From an uncultured Blautia sp. (lineage in GTDB: Bacteria > Bacillota > Clostridia > Lachnospirales > Lachnospiraceae), in contig USPF01000014.1 in assembly GCA_900556555.1 (NCBI GenBank), positions 1 through 42,854 of the forward strand: a DNA stretch of 42,854 nucleotides. Direction: 5' to 3'. The notes under the pieces are model-generated. The model ran no database searches. It worked only from the letters and a program-made list of their open reading frames with translations, and was not told the origin of the DNA. Below, in pieces: positions 1 to 8,150 of the stretch. A program made the position numbers and the translations under genes. Each line of letters opens with the position of its first letter. The stretch's first letter is position 1.

Positions 1-1023
1 ACAACCGTGTCTTTGGCACAAGATACAAATCCCAAAGAAAAGAAGAGCAGCAAGGTATTTTAATTTCACTTCGTTTGGAGTTCCCTCAAGACCCTTGGTG
101 TATGCAGGAGAAACAACCGGGTCAGCCAGTTCCCAGATTTTTCCTACTGGGTCTTTGAAAGCACCATCACCGTAGATCATAACTTCTACATTTTTTCCGG
201 TTTTTTCAACCATAGCAGTGTGGATTGCAGAAACTACTTCATCACATTTGATTGGGAAGAGTTTTACAGTATCCTCTGTAGCTTTGTTTGACCCCAGAAG
301 TCCGTAAGCATCATTATATCCGCTTCCATTAATGCTGTGATTCATAATATCGTCAAGAGCATATACTTTTTCTGCTCCGTTGGCAGATAAGATACGTTTG
401 GTTCTCTGACGGGTGTGGATGTCACAGGTAAGTACACTCTTTGTATAGGACAGGATTGCTTTTGGATTGTTTGCAAAGATGATTTCTACCTCTGCACCAG
501 CTTCCTGAATCAGTTGTTTGTAATATTCCACATAATCTACACCAGTAAATACGTGTTTTTCGTAACCAAACAGCTCTCTGTATTTCTCTTCAGTGAGAAC
601 ATCAGACCATGGGTTTACACCCTTTTCATCCATGATATCTAAATCAATCAGATGATTTCCTACTTCGTCAGAAGGATAGCTTAACATCAGGACAATTTTT
701 TTACATCCTTTTGCAATTCCTTTGAGACAAATAGAGAAACGGTTACGGCTTAAAATTGGGAAGAGAACGCCTACAGTATCATCCCCGAATTTTTCTTTTA
801 CATCTGCTGCAATAGCATCTACGCTTGCATAATTTCCCTGTGCTCTTGCCACAACAGCCTCTGTTACGGCAATGACATCTTTATCACGAATTTCGAATTT
901 TTCACTTTCTGCTGCTTTTAATACACAGTCTACTACGATTTCCGCAAGATTATCTCCTTCACGGATAATCGGTGCCCGCACACCTCTGGATACGGTTCCA
1001 ACCATACGATTTACAGATTCCAT
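1..1023 (-). CDS. Coenzyme F420-0:L-glutamate ligase family protein (partial, 3' end outside window)
   Basis: The - strand frame is open from ATG at 1023 to the window edge (341 codons). GGAGGG lies about 8 nt upstream of the start. The N-terminal part (TVSRGVRAPIIREGD, then VVARAQGNYASVDAI) and the central YPSDEVGNHLIDLD and DGAFKDPVGKIWELADP stretches match, from memory, the F420_ligase family (CofE-like) as it occurs in Clostridia. The characterised family adds glutamate to F420-0, but these hosts are not known for F420, so the substrate here is uncertain. The last ~18 visible residues after KYLA are hydrophobic and cysteine-rich, unlike the hydrophilic continuation I expect. It is transcribed divergently from the metal-transport operon. 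Confidence 0.8.
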   Translation of the reverse strand, partial: MESVNRMVGTVSRGVRAPIIREGDNLAEIVVDCVLKAAESEKFEIRDKDVIAVTEAVVARAQGNYASVDAIAADVKEKFGDDTVGVLFPILSRNRFSICLKGIAKGCKKIVLMLSYPSDEVGNHLIDLDIMDEKGVNPWSDVLTEEKYRELFGYEKHVFTGVDYVEYYKQLIQEAGAEVEIIFANNPKAILSYTKSVLTCDIHTRQRTKRILSANGAEKVYALDDIMNHSINGSGYNDAYGLLGSNKATEDTVKLFPIKCDEVVSAIHTAMVEKTGKNVEVMIYGDGAFKDPVGKIWELADPVVSPAYTKGLEGTPNEVKLKYLAALLFFGICILCQRHGC

Positions 1024-1060
1024 TTTATGTGCCCTCCATTGATTTCAATCAGATTTTGAA

Positions 1061-1076
1061 GCGGAACATATTCCGC
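1061..1076. promoter_or_regulatory. 16-bp palindrome in the leader of the F420-ligase-like gene
   Basis: GCGGAACATATTCCGC is a perfect inverted repeat (6-bp arms around CATA). It lies about 40 bp upstream of the ATG at 1023, between a likely - strand -10 (TATATAA near 1080) and the ribosome binding site. It could be a repressor operator or a small RNA hairpin. No regulator can be assigned. Confidence 0.35.
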
Positions 1077-1181
1077 CTCTTATATAATACGTTGAAATTC
1101 CCGGCTATGCAAGACAAAAAGAAAATTTTGTGTAAAAAACCATGAATTTTTCCTGGAAATGGTCTGATTTTGTCAAGATAT

Positions 1182-1225
1182 ATCCCCCTACAGGGCTTGT
1201 GGGCTTTGAAAAACTCTGCTAAACT
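1182..1225 (+). promoter_or_regulatory. Promoter with C-tract/G-tract operator (site 1), upstream of the M14-MT/ABC operon
   Basis: The 19-mer ATCCCCCTACAGGGCTTGT (1182-1200) ends in a -35 box TTGTGG (1197-1202), followed after 17 nt by a -10 TAAACT (1220-1225). The same arrangement occurs at 8055 and 11039. C-tract/G-tract elements with AT-rich flanks are typical operators of CsoR/RcnR-family repressors, and one such repressor is encoded at 11836. The assignment of this repressor to the site is an inference. Confidence 0.65.
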
Positions 1226-1298
1226 TACTGCGGTAGGGTAAAATAGTGGGGAAGTCTGCTTTTTTACCGGAGGTTATAGAAAAGGAACGTTTAAATAC

Positions 1299-2993
1299 AT
1301 GAAAGACAATAGAGAATTTTGCCTGGGGAACTTTACCGTAGAACCAGGAAAGAAAAAAAGTGGATTTTTGATGATTGGAGGAGGAGAATTTCAACTTCCG
1401 GCAACCATCCTGCATGGAGAACAGCCGGGAAAAACAGTTCTCATCACAGCAGGGATTCATGCAGAAGAGTATGTAGGCATTCAGTCTGCCCTGGAATTGT
1501 CAGAGATGCTGAAGGTTCAGAAAATTGCAGGTACGGTTGTGATTGTAAAGGTTGTGAACCGCAAGGCATTTGAAGTGCGAAGCGGAAGTGAAAGTCACGA
1601 AGACGGGAAGAACCTGAACCGGGTATTTCCGGGGGACAGGGAAGGAACCTGGTCTGAAAGACTGGCCTATGCTATAGAGAAAGAACTTTTAAGTATTGCA
1701 GATTATTATATTGATCTTCACAGCGGGGACAGTTATGAGCAGCTGACTCCTTATGTGTATTATGCAGGAGCAGCAGCCAAAGAGGTGGTGGAACAGTCAA
1801 GAGAAATGGCACAGCAGGCAGATGTGCCCTACATGGTAGGGTCAAATGTAGCCATGGGAGGCTGTTATAATTATGCGGCATCCTTAGGGATACCAAGCAT
1901 TCTCCTGGAGCGTGGACAGATGGGAGGATGGACCAAGGAGGAAAGTCACTCTACCAGAAGAGATGTGCGCAATATTCTCTGCCATCTTGGGATTTATCAG
2001 GGAGAAAAGGATTACCGCAATTATTATCCCCTGGAGGTCAAAGATCTATGTTATCAGGCAGCCAATGAACAGGGACTTTGGTATCCCTGCAAGAAGCCGG
2101 GTGATATGATCCAGCAGGGAGATATCCTGGGTGTGATCAAAGATTATGAAGGAAAGATTCTGGAAGTGTGTAAGGCTGAGTATGGCGGTGTGATTCTGTA
2201 TCAGACAGGAAGCCTTCAGGTACAGGAATCAGGCTCAGTAATTGCATACGGAAGGATATCCAGAGAGTCTGATAGCAGGAAGGAACGGATTGCAGGCTAC
2301 TGGAGCAAAAGAAGTGACAGTTTTCAGGCTCAGAGAAGAGCAGAGCTTCACAGTTCCATGGCTGACCGGTGGCTTTTGGAAATACAGAAATATCTGCCGC
2401 AGCGAAAACTGAAGATTTTAGATGTGGGATGCGGTTCCGGATTTTTTACCATTTTGCTGGGAAAACAGGGGCACGAGGTGCTTGGCACAGACCTCACCCC
2501 GGATATGATAGAAAAATCAAGAGAACTGGCAAAGGAAGAAGGGGTAGACTGTAAATTTGAGATTATGGATGCAGAAAATCTGGACTTTCCGGATGAGACC
2601 TTTGATGTGGTGATTTCCAGAAATCTGACCTGGACACTTCCAGATGCAGGACATGCTTATGAAGAGTGGTGCAGGGTACTGAAAAAGGGCGGAATCCTTC
2701 TGAATTTTGATGCGAATTACGGCTCCAGCAATTTCGCTGACACTTCTCATCTTCCGGAAAATCATACCCACAATCAAGTGGGAATGGATATGATGCAGGA
2801 ATGCGAAGAGATTAAAAAACAGCTTCCCATAAGCAGCTACATCCGGCCTGCATGGGATGTTGAAACATTAGGAAATCTTGGGATTTTGGAGCTGTCCCTG
2901 GATTTAGGGGTAGGGAAAAGGATTTATATTGAAAAAGATGAATTTTATAATCCAGTGCCTATTTTTACCCTGTGTGGAAAAAAGGAAGAGTAG
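1299..2993 (+). CDS. Fusion: M14 succinylglutamate desuccinylase/aspartoacylase-like domain + class I SAM methyltransferase
   Basis: This is a 564-residue cytoplasmic protein with no signal peptide. Residues ~1-320 form an AstE/AspA-type zinc deacylase: GIHAEE supplies H54 and E57, DLHSGD supplies H141, and LLERG gives the likely catalytic E204. Residues ~332-564 form a Rossmann methyltransferase: DVGCGSG (375-381) is SAM motif I, GTDLTPDMI follows, then DVVISRNLTW and a KKGGILLNFDANYG strand. The zinc and SAM sites look intact. It is first in the operon, three bases before a Nik/Opp-type permease, so its substrate is probably imported or handled by that transporter (a small N-acyl or peptide-like chelator is one possibility). 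The ribosome binding site AAAGGA is rather far from the ATG. The substrate is unknown. Confidence 0.85.
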   Translation: MKDNREFCLGNFTVEPGKKKSGFLMIGGGEFQLPATILHGEQPGKTVLITAGIHAEEYVGIQSALELSEMLKVQKIAGTVVIVKVVNRKAFEVRSGSESHEDGKNLNRVFPGDREGTWSERLAYAIEKELLSIADYYIDLHSGDSYEQLTPYVYYAGAAAKEVVEQSREMAQQADVPYMVGSNVAMGGCYNYAASLGIPSILLERGQMGGWTKEESHSTRRDVRNILCHLGIYQGEKDYRNYYPLEVKDLCYQAANEQGLWYPCKKPGDMIQQGDILGVIKDYEGKILEVCKAEYGGVILYQTGSLQVQESGSVIAYGRISRESDSRKERIAGYWSKRSDSFQAQRRAELHSSMADRWLLEIQKYLPQRKLKILDVGCGSGFFTILLGKQGHEVLGTDLTPDMIEKSRELAKEEGVDCKFEIMDAENLDFPDETFDVVISRNLTWTLPDAGHAYEEWCRVLKKGGILLNFDANYGSSNFADTSHLPENHTHNQVGMDMMQECEEIKKQLPISSYIRPAWDVETLGNLGILELSLDLGVGKRIYIEKDEFYNPVPIFTLCGKKEE

Positions 2994-2996
2994 AAA

Positions 2997-3941
2997 ATGA
3001 AAAAATACGTGACGAAACGACTGTTGCAGCTCCTTCCTATTCTGCTGGTCATTACTTTTTTGTCTTTTGGCATGATGCGTCTGGCAGGCAGTGATGCGGT
3101 GCTGCAAAAAATGGAAAATACAGGGATGGTGGTCTCACAGGAGGTTCTGGAAAAAGCCAGGGCAGAGCTGGGGCTTAATAAGCCGTTTCTGACCCAATAC
3201 TTTGTATGGCTGGGAAATCTGCTTAGAGGAGATATGGGAACCAGTTATATTTCCGGCAAGGAGGTGTTTCCTGCCTTTGTCTCAAAACTTCCGGCAACGC
3301 TGCTGCTGTCAGGGGTATCTCTGCTTCTGACCGTGATGATTTCTATTCCTCTTGGAATCCTGGCGGCTGTGAAACAGAATCGTTTTACAGATTATCTCAT
3401 CCGTGTGGCAAGCTTTCTGGGAAACAGTATGCCCAACTTTTTTGTGGCACTTCTGTTAATGTATTTTCTGGCGATCAGGCTAAAATGGTTTCCTGTGATT
3501 GCGAATGGTGTGACTATAAAAAATGTGGCTTTGCCGGCTTTTACTCTGGCAATCGCCATGTCAGCGAAATATCTCCGCCAGGTCCGTGCAGCAGTTCTGG
3601 ATGAATTAAGCAAAGATTATGTCACTGGTGCACAGGCAAGAGGGATTAAATTTTCCGTTACTTTGTGGAAAAGTGTGCTGCGTTCCTGCCTTGTGACCAT
3701 ACTGACCTTGCTTACGCTTTCCGCAGGAAGCCTTCTTGGAGGAACTGCGATTGTAGAATCTATTTTTATGTGGGATGGTGTGGGAAAGCTTGCAGTAGAT
3801 GCCATTAACATGCGGGATTATCCCATGATTCAGGCCTATGTCATGTGGATGGCTGTGATCTATGTCTGTGTAAATCTGATTACAGATCTTTCTTACCGGA
3901 TGTTAGACCCGAGAATCAGGCTGGGAGGTGAGGAAGCATGA
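2997..3941 (+). CDS. ABC transporter permease, NikB/DppB type
   Basis: This 314-residue membrane protein has the BPD_transp_1 layout: an N-terminal helix (about 9-28), a periplasm-facing segment, then about five helices. The EAA-like loop around ITGAQARG-type residues (DYVTGAQARGIKFSVTLWKS) lies near 203-222 and would contact the ATPase. It belongs to the peptide/nickel/opine importer family (COG0601). It starts three bases after the upstream fusion gene, with GGAAGAG before the ATG, and overlaps the next permease by 4 bp (ATGA), so the two are translationally coupled. The transported ligand cannot be read from the permease. The operator shared with a metal-sensor gene favours nickel, cobalt or a metal chelate over ordinary peptides. 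Confidence 0.9.
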   Translation: MKKYVTKRLLQLLPILLVITFLSFGMMRLAGSDAVLQKMENTGMVVSQEVLEKARAELGLNKPFLTQYFVWLGNLLRGDMGTSYISGKEVFPAFVSKLPATLLLSGVSLLLTVMISIPLGILAAVKQNRFTDYLIRVASFLGNSMPNFFVALLLMYFLAIRLKWFPVIANGVTIKNVALPAFTLAIAMSAKYLRQVRAAVLDELSKDYVTGAQARGIKFSVTLWKSVLRSCLVTILTLLTLSAGSLLGGTAIVESIFMWDGVGKLAVDAINMRDYPMIQAYVMWMAVIYVCVNLITDLSYRMLDPRIRLGGEEA

Positions 3942-4756
3942 GCCGGAATATTAAAAAAAGACTGATTTTTTTCCTGGTGTTGGCGTCTGCACTGCTTCTG
4001 GTGGCCGTGTTTGCAGAATGGCTGTGTCCTTATGATCCAAATGCACAGGATATGGCATTATCCTTGCAGCCACCGGGAAAAGAACATCTTGCAGGGACAG
4101 ACCGGTTTGGAAGAGATTTGTTTTCCAGAATTTTAGTGGGGCTTAGAACCAGCGTTCTGGCTACATTGTCGCTGGTAGCAATCATCACAGCCGTGGGAAC
4201 GGTTCTGGGGGTTCTGTGCGGATATTATGGAGGAATCCTGGATTCTGTTGTAATGCGGATTTCTGATATTTGTCTGGCTTTTCCAGGGCTTGTTTTTGCA
4301 CTTGCTATAGCAGCATTGTTAAATGGGGGGCTTCATAATGCGGTACTTGCCTTGGCTGTCATTAGCTGGCCCAAATATGCCAGAATTGCCAGAAGCCAGA
4401 CTCTGGCACAGAAAAACACCGATTATATAGCGGCAGCAAAGCTGGCAGGAAATACATCCTGGCAGATTATTTTAAGACATATTCTTCCAAACAGTGCAGG
4501 ACAGATTCTGGTGACAGCTATGCTGGATATCGGAACCATGATGATGGAACTGGCGGGACTGTCGTTTCTGGGACTTGGAGCACAGCCTCCTACCGCAGAG
4601 CTTGGAAATATGATGAGCGGAGGGAGAAGTATGATTCAAACCTATCCCTGGGTCATTCTTGGACCGGGACTTGCACTTTTTCTTGTGGTAGTTATATTTA
4701 ATCTGCTGGGAGATACGGTGAGGGATTATCTGGATCCAAGAAACAGCGGAAGATAG
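3938..4756 (+). CDS. ABC transporter permease, NikC/DppC type
   Basis: This 272-residue membrane protein is the second half of the permease pair. It has one N-terminal helix (about 8-26), the family's conserved segment HLAGTDRFGRDLFSRIL (near 51-67), and five further helices. The cytoplasmic coupling loop lies around DYIAAAKLAGN (near 160-170). The C-terminal GDTVRDYLDPR is typical of the COG1173 family. It overlaps the upstream permease by 4 bp and is followed after 40 bp by the substrate-binding protein, which is the usual order for a Nik/Cnt/Dpp importer. Length and topology are normal and no defect is seen. Confidence 0.9.
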   Translation: MSRNIKKRLIFFLVLASALLLVAVFAEWLCPYDPNAQDMALSLQPPGKEHLAGTDRFGRDLFSRILVGLRTSVLATLSLVAIITAVGTVLGVLCGYYGGILDSVVMRISDICLAFPGLVFALAIAALLNGGLHNAVLALAVISWPKYARIARSQTLAQKNTDYIAAAKLAGNTSWQIILRHILPNSAGQILVTAMLDIGTMMMELAGLSFLGLGAQPPTAELGNMMSGGRSMIQTYPWVILGPGLALFLVVVIFNLLGDTVRDYLDPRNSGR

Positions 4757-4796
4757 AAAAAAACACAACAGCTAAAAAGCAGAAGGGAAAATAAGA

Positions 4797-6377
4797 ATGA
4801 GGAACATAAAAAAAGCAGCAGCATTCTTCATGGCAGTCTGCCTTGGAACAGGACTTCTGGCAGGAAGCGGTTCAGAAAAAAGCACCGCCAATACAGAAGG
4901 GGTTTCAGAAGCAAAAGAAAAGAAAACATTTGTCTTTGGAGATACTACTTTTAATCCGGAAAACGAAGAGCCGGATGTAAATCCTCACAACCAGTACGCA
5001 GGATGGGCCTGCATCCGTTACGGAGTGGGGGAAACACTTTTCAAATATTCTGATTCCATGGAGATTCAGCCCTGGCTGGCAAAAGAGTACGAAAACCTGG
5101 ATGAACTGACCTGGAAGATTACTCTTCAGGATGGGATCAAATTCTCCAGCGGCAGAGAACTGACAGGAGAGGCTGTAAAAGAATGTCTGGAGCATCTGGT
5201 AGAAGTTCATGAGCGTGCCAAAGGCGATTTGATGATTGACACTATTACAGCAGAAGGACAGACGGTCACAATCAAGACTACAGAGCCGAAACCAACACTT
5301 TTGAATTATTTAAGTGACCCTTACGGATGCATGATTGATATGGAAGCAGGAATCACAGAGGATGGGATCGTATCAGGAACAGGACCGTATATTGCCAAAT
5401 CTCTGGTATCCGGGGAGCAGTTAAAACTGGTGAAAAATCAGGAATACTGGGATGGAGAGCCGGGATTTGATGAAATCATAGTTCGTACAATTTCAGATGG
5501 TGATACCCTGACCATGGCATTGCAGTCAGGAGAACTTGACGGTGCTTACGGTATGCCATATGCCAGCTATCCGTTATTTGAAAATGAGAATTATACCTTT
5601 TCCAGTTGTGCTACCAGCAGAACCTTTTTTGCACATATGAATTTTGAAAGTCCTGTGATTCAGGATCAAGCGGTTCGAAAAGCCATTGCCATGGGAATCG
5701 ATAAAGAAGGCTTCGTAAACACCCTGTTAGGTGGAAATGGATATCCTGCTGTGGGAGCATATCCGGACAGTTTTTCCTTTGGCGGCGATACCGTTACTAC
5801 AGAATCCTATGACCCGGAAGTGGCAAAAAAAGTTCTGGAAGAAGCAGGATGGATAGATTCTGACGGAGACGGAATCAGGGAGAAAGCAGGACAGAAGCTG
5901 AAAATCCGCTGGCTTACCTATCCAAGCCGTCAGGAGCTTCCGCTTCTTGCAGAATTTGCACAGGCAACCTTAAAAGAAATCGGTATGGAAGTTCAGATAA
6001 ACAGTACGGCTGATCATAATAGCATCCGTACAGATCCTTCCGCCTGGGATGTTTATGCCAGTGCCATGGTGACTGCACCGACCGGAGACCCGGAATACTT
6101 CTTTACCACCCACTGTCTGGACAGCTCCGCTGTTAATAACGGGCAGTATCACAGTGATAAACTGGAGCAGCTGGAAGCAGAGATGGGGAAAACCTTTGAC
6201 CCGGACAAAAGAGGAGAGTTAGCGGTTCAGATGCAGCAGGCCATTCTGGATGACAATGCCTTTGTATTTTGTTCTCATTTAAAAATGAGCATGATCAGCA
6301 AAGCAACTGTAACAGGACTTGTGGCACACCCTTGTGATTTTTATGAGATTACAGCGGACTTGGCTCCTGTAAAGTGA
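4797..6377 (+). CDS. ABC transporter substrate-binding protein, NikA/OppA type (SBP_bac_5)
   Basis: This 526-residue extracytoplasmic binding protein starts with a basic n-region and a hydrophobic signal core (about residues 8-22). The mature part has family hallmarks: GVGETLFKYS, WLAKEYENLDELTWKITLQDGIKFSSG, and VRKAIAMGIDKEGF. The signal ends in LLAGSGSEKS where clostridial relatives normally read LLAGCGSEKS. The lipobox cysteine is therefore serine (AGC, one base from TGC). Unless there is a sequencing error, the protein would not be lipid-anchored by the usual route. It lies between the permease and ATPase genes of the same importer. Ligand specificity (Ni/Co chelate, opine or peptide) cannot be decided from sequence alone. 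Confidence 0.88.
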   Translation: MRNIKKAAAFFMAVCLGTGLLAGSGSEKSTANTEGVSEAKEKKTFVFGDTTFNPENEEPDVNPHNQYAGWACIRYGVGETLFKYSDSMEIQPWLAKEYENLDELTWKITLQDGIKFSSGRELTGEAVKECLEHLVEVHERAKGDLMIDTITAEGQTVTIKTTEPKPTLLNYLSDPYGCMIDMEAGITEDGIVSGTGPYIAKSLVSGEQLKLVKNQEYWDGEPGFDEIIVRTISDGDTLTMALQSGELDGAYGMPYASYPLFENENYTFSSCATSRTFFAHMNFESPVIQDQAVRKAIAMGIDKEGFVNTLLGGNGYPAVGAYPDSFSFGGDTVTTESYDPEVAKKVLEEAGWIDSDGDGIREKAGQKLKIRWLTYPSRQELPLLAEFAQATLKEIGMEVQINSTADHNSIRTDPSAWDVYASAMVTAPTGDPEYFFTTHCLDSSAVNNGQYHSDKLEQLEAEMGKTFDPDKRGELAVQMQQAILDDNAFVFCSHLKMSMISKATVTGLVAHPCDFYEITADLAPVK

Positions 6378-6399
6378 GATGGTGTAGGATAGAGGAGAA

Positions 6400-7188
6400 A
6401 TGTGTGTGAAAGAAGTGTTAAGCTATCAGTCTGTGGAAATCTGTTTTAATGGACAGCGGGTAGTTCATGATGTGAATTTTACCCTGCATCCAGGGGAAAT
6501 CCTGGGAATCGTAGGGGAATCCGGAAGCGGAAAAAGTACGATATTAAAAGCAGCCATGGGGCTTCAGGGAAACAGTGGAAGGGTGACAAAAGGAGATATT
6601 TGTTTTCAGGGAAAAAGCCTTTTGGATTTGTCAGAAAAAGAATTCCGTAAGATACGTGGAGAACAAATAGGGATGATTTTTCAGGATGCAGGAGCATCCC
6701 TGTGCCCGATTCGAAAGATTGGTTCTCAGATTTATGAAAGTATCACTGCTCATAAAAAGATGACCAGGGAAGAAGCAAAAGAAAAGGCACTGAACTTGCT
6801 GGAAAAGCTGAATTTTCAGGATGTGGAGCGGATTTGGAACAGCTATCCTTTTGAACTGTCAGGGGGAATGAATCAGAGAGTGGGGATTGCCATTGCTATG
6901 CTGATGGAGCCTTCTGTCCTGCTGGCAGATGAACCTACCAGTGCACTGGATGTGGCTGTGCAGCGTCAGGTGGTGCAGGAAATGCTTTCTCTTAGAGAAA
7001 TGTTTGGCACGGCAATGCTCCTGGTGACCCATGATATCGGGGTGGCATCAGCTATGGCAGATACGATGCTGGTATTAAAAGACGGAGCAGTCATGGAATA
7101 CGGGGATACCAGACAAGTGCTGGAAGCACCGGAAAATGAATATACCAGGAAATTGCTGGCCGCAGTGCCGAGATTACGGAGGATATAA
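6400..7188 (+). CDS. ABC transporter ATPase, NikD/DppD type
   Basis: This is a 262-residue cytoplasmic ATPase. Walker A GESGSGKST lies near 38-46, the ABC signature is LSGGMNQR, Walker B is LLADEPTSALD, and the switch histidine is in LVTHD. It would power the Nik/Opp-type permease pair upstream. The ATG at 6400 sits only 2 nt after GGAG. An in-frame GTG at 6406 has a better 8-nt spacing and may be the true start. It lacks the long C-terminal oligopeptide-binding extension of many OppD proteins, as is usual for the shorter NikD-like members. Confidence 0.9.
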   Translation: MCVKEVLSYQSVEICFNGQRVVHDVNFTLHPGEILGIVGESGSGKSTILKAAMGLQGNSGRVTKGDICFQGKSLLDLSEKEFRKIRGEQIGMIFQDAGASLCPIRKIGSQIYESITAHKKMTREEAKEKALNLLEKLNFQDVERIWNSYPFELSGGMNQRVGIAIAMLMEPSVLLADEPTSALDVAVQRQVVQEMLSLREMFGTAMLLVTHDIGVASAMADTMLVLKDGAVMEYGDTRQVLEAPENEYTRKLLAAVPRLRRI

Positions 7189-7947
7189 ATGAATCCAGTT
7201 TTAGAAGTGAGAGATATCATAAAAACCTTTGTCACAGAAGGAAAGTCTGATTTTACGGCAGTCAGCCATGTCAGTTTTCAGCTTTATCCTGGTGAGATTC
7301 TTGGAATCGTAGGAGAATCAGGAAGTGGGAAAAGTACCCTTGCCAGAATCATCGCCAGATTGACAGATGCCACAGAAGGAAGAATCCTTCTGGGAAACCA
7401 GGATATTACCAGAGCAAAAGGAGAAGCATTAAGAGCGGCTTACCGGGAAATTCAGATGGTTTTTCAAAATCCGGTATCTTCCTTTGATCCCAGAAAGACC
7501 CTGGGAAACGGAATTGGGGAGAGCCTTAGAAATCATGGCGTCTCAAAAGCAGAGACAAAGGAAAGAGTCCTGGAACTTTTAGAGCAGTGTGGACTACCAA
7601 AAGAGTTTTATGGGCGTTATCCCCATGAAGTCAGCGGAGGACAGTGTCAGAGAGCAGCCATTGCCAGAGCCCTGGCTGTGAAACCGAAGATAGTAATCTG
7701 CGATGAAGCTACCAGTGCCCTGGATGTGACGGTGCAGCAGCAGATTATGGAGTTACTGAGAAACTTAAAAGAAGAGAGAAATCTTTCGTACCTTTTTATC
7801 TGTCATAATCTGGCATTGGTGCAGATGTTTTGTGATCGGGTACTGGTGATGAAAGATGGAAAAATCGTGGAAGAAGGAACACCGGATGAAGTGATCCTGA
7901 ATCCAGAACATACATATACAAAAGCTTTGGTAGAGGCTGTTTTTTAA
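7189..7947 (+). CDS. ABC transporter ATPase, NikE/DppF type
   Basis: This 252-residue second ATPase of the importer has Walker A GESGSGKST near 42-50, signature VSGGQCQR, Walker B IVICDEATSALD, and H-loop FICHN. It begins immediately after the stop codon of the preceding ATPase, with GGAGG just upstream inside that gene, so the two are probably made in equal amounts. The pair fits the heterodimeric ATPase of peptide/nickel importers. It is the last gene of the unit, and a strong terminator follows about 45 bp later. Confidence 0.9.
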   Translation: MNPVLEVRDIIKTFVTEGKSDFTAVSHVSFQLYPGEILGIVGESGSGKSTLARIIARLTDATEGRILLGNQDITRAKGEALRAAYREIQMVFQNPVSSFDPRKTLGNGIGESLRNHGVSKAETKERVLELLEQCGLPKEFYGRYPHEVSGGQCQRAAIARALAVKPKIVICDEATSALDVTVQQQIMELLRNLKEERNLSYLFICHNLALVQMFCDRVLVMKDGKIVEEGTPDEVILNPEHTYTKALVEAVF

Positions 7948-7993
7948 GATGCTAACCGGGGCATGGGGTTATAGAGGAATAAGAATCCTCTGG

Positions 7994-8029
7994 AAAAGAG
8001 ACGCATTGCTTTATTGTGTCTCTTTTTTT
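7994..8029 (+). terminator. Rho-independent terminator after the Nik-type operon
   Basis: AAAAGAGAC (7994-8002) pairs with GTCTCTTTT (8018-8026), and the stem runs into a T-tract of seven. It closes the 1299-7947 operon just before the next promoter. Confidence 0.85.
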
Positions 8030-8054
8030 GTGTAAAATAAAGAGATAAAATTTC

Positions 8055-8097
8055 AACCCCTAGGGGGGCTTGGAAAAAGTTTTTCTTATGATATGAT
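8055..8097 (+). promoter_or_regulatory. Promoter with C-tract/G-tract operator (site 2), upstream of the BtuFCD-like operon
   Basis: AACCCCTAGGGGGGCTTGG (8055-8073) contains a perfect CCCCTAGGGG palindrome and runs into -35 TTGGAA (8070-8075). A 16-nt spacer separates it from -10 TATGAT (8092-8097). Layout and sequence match the sites at 1182 and 11039. Confidence 0.7.
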
Positions 8098-8150
8098 AAT
8101 TGAGGTTTTGAAAGAAACAAAAAATAAAAAGGGTAAAGGAAAGAAAACAT

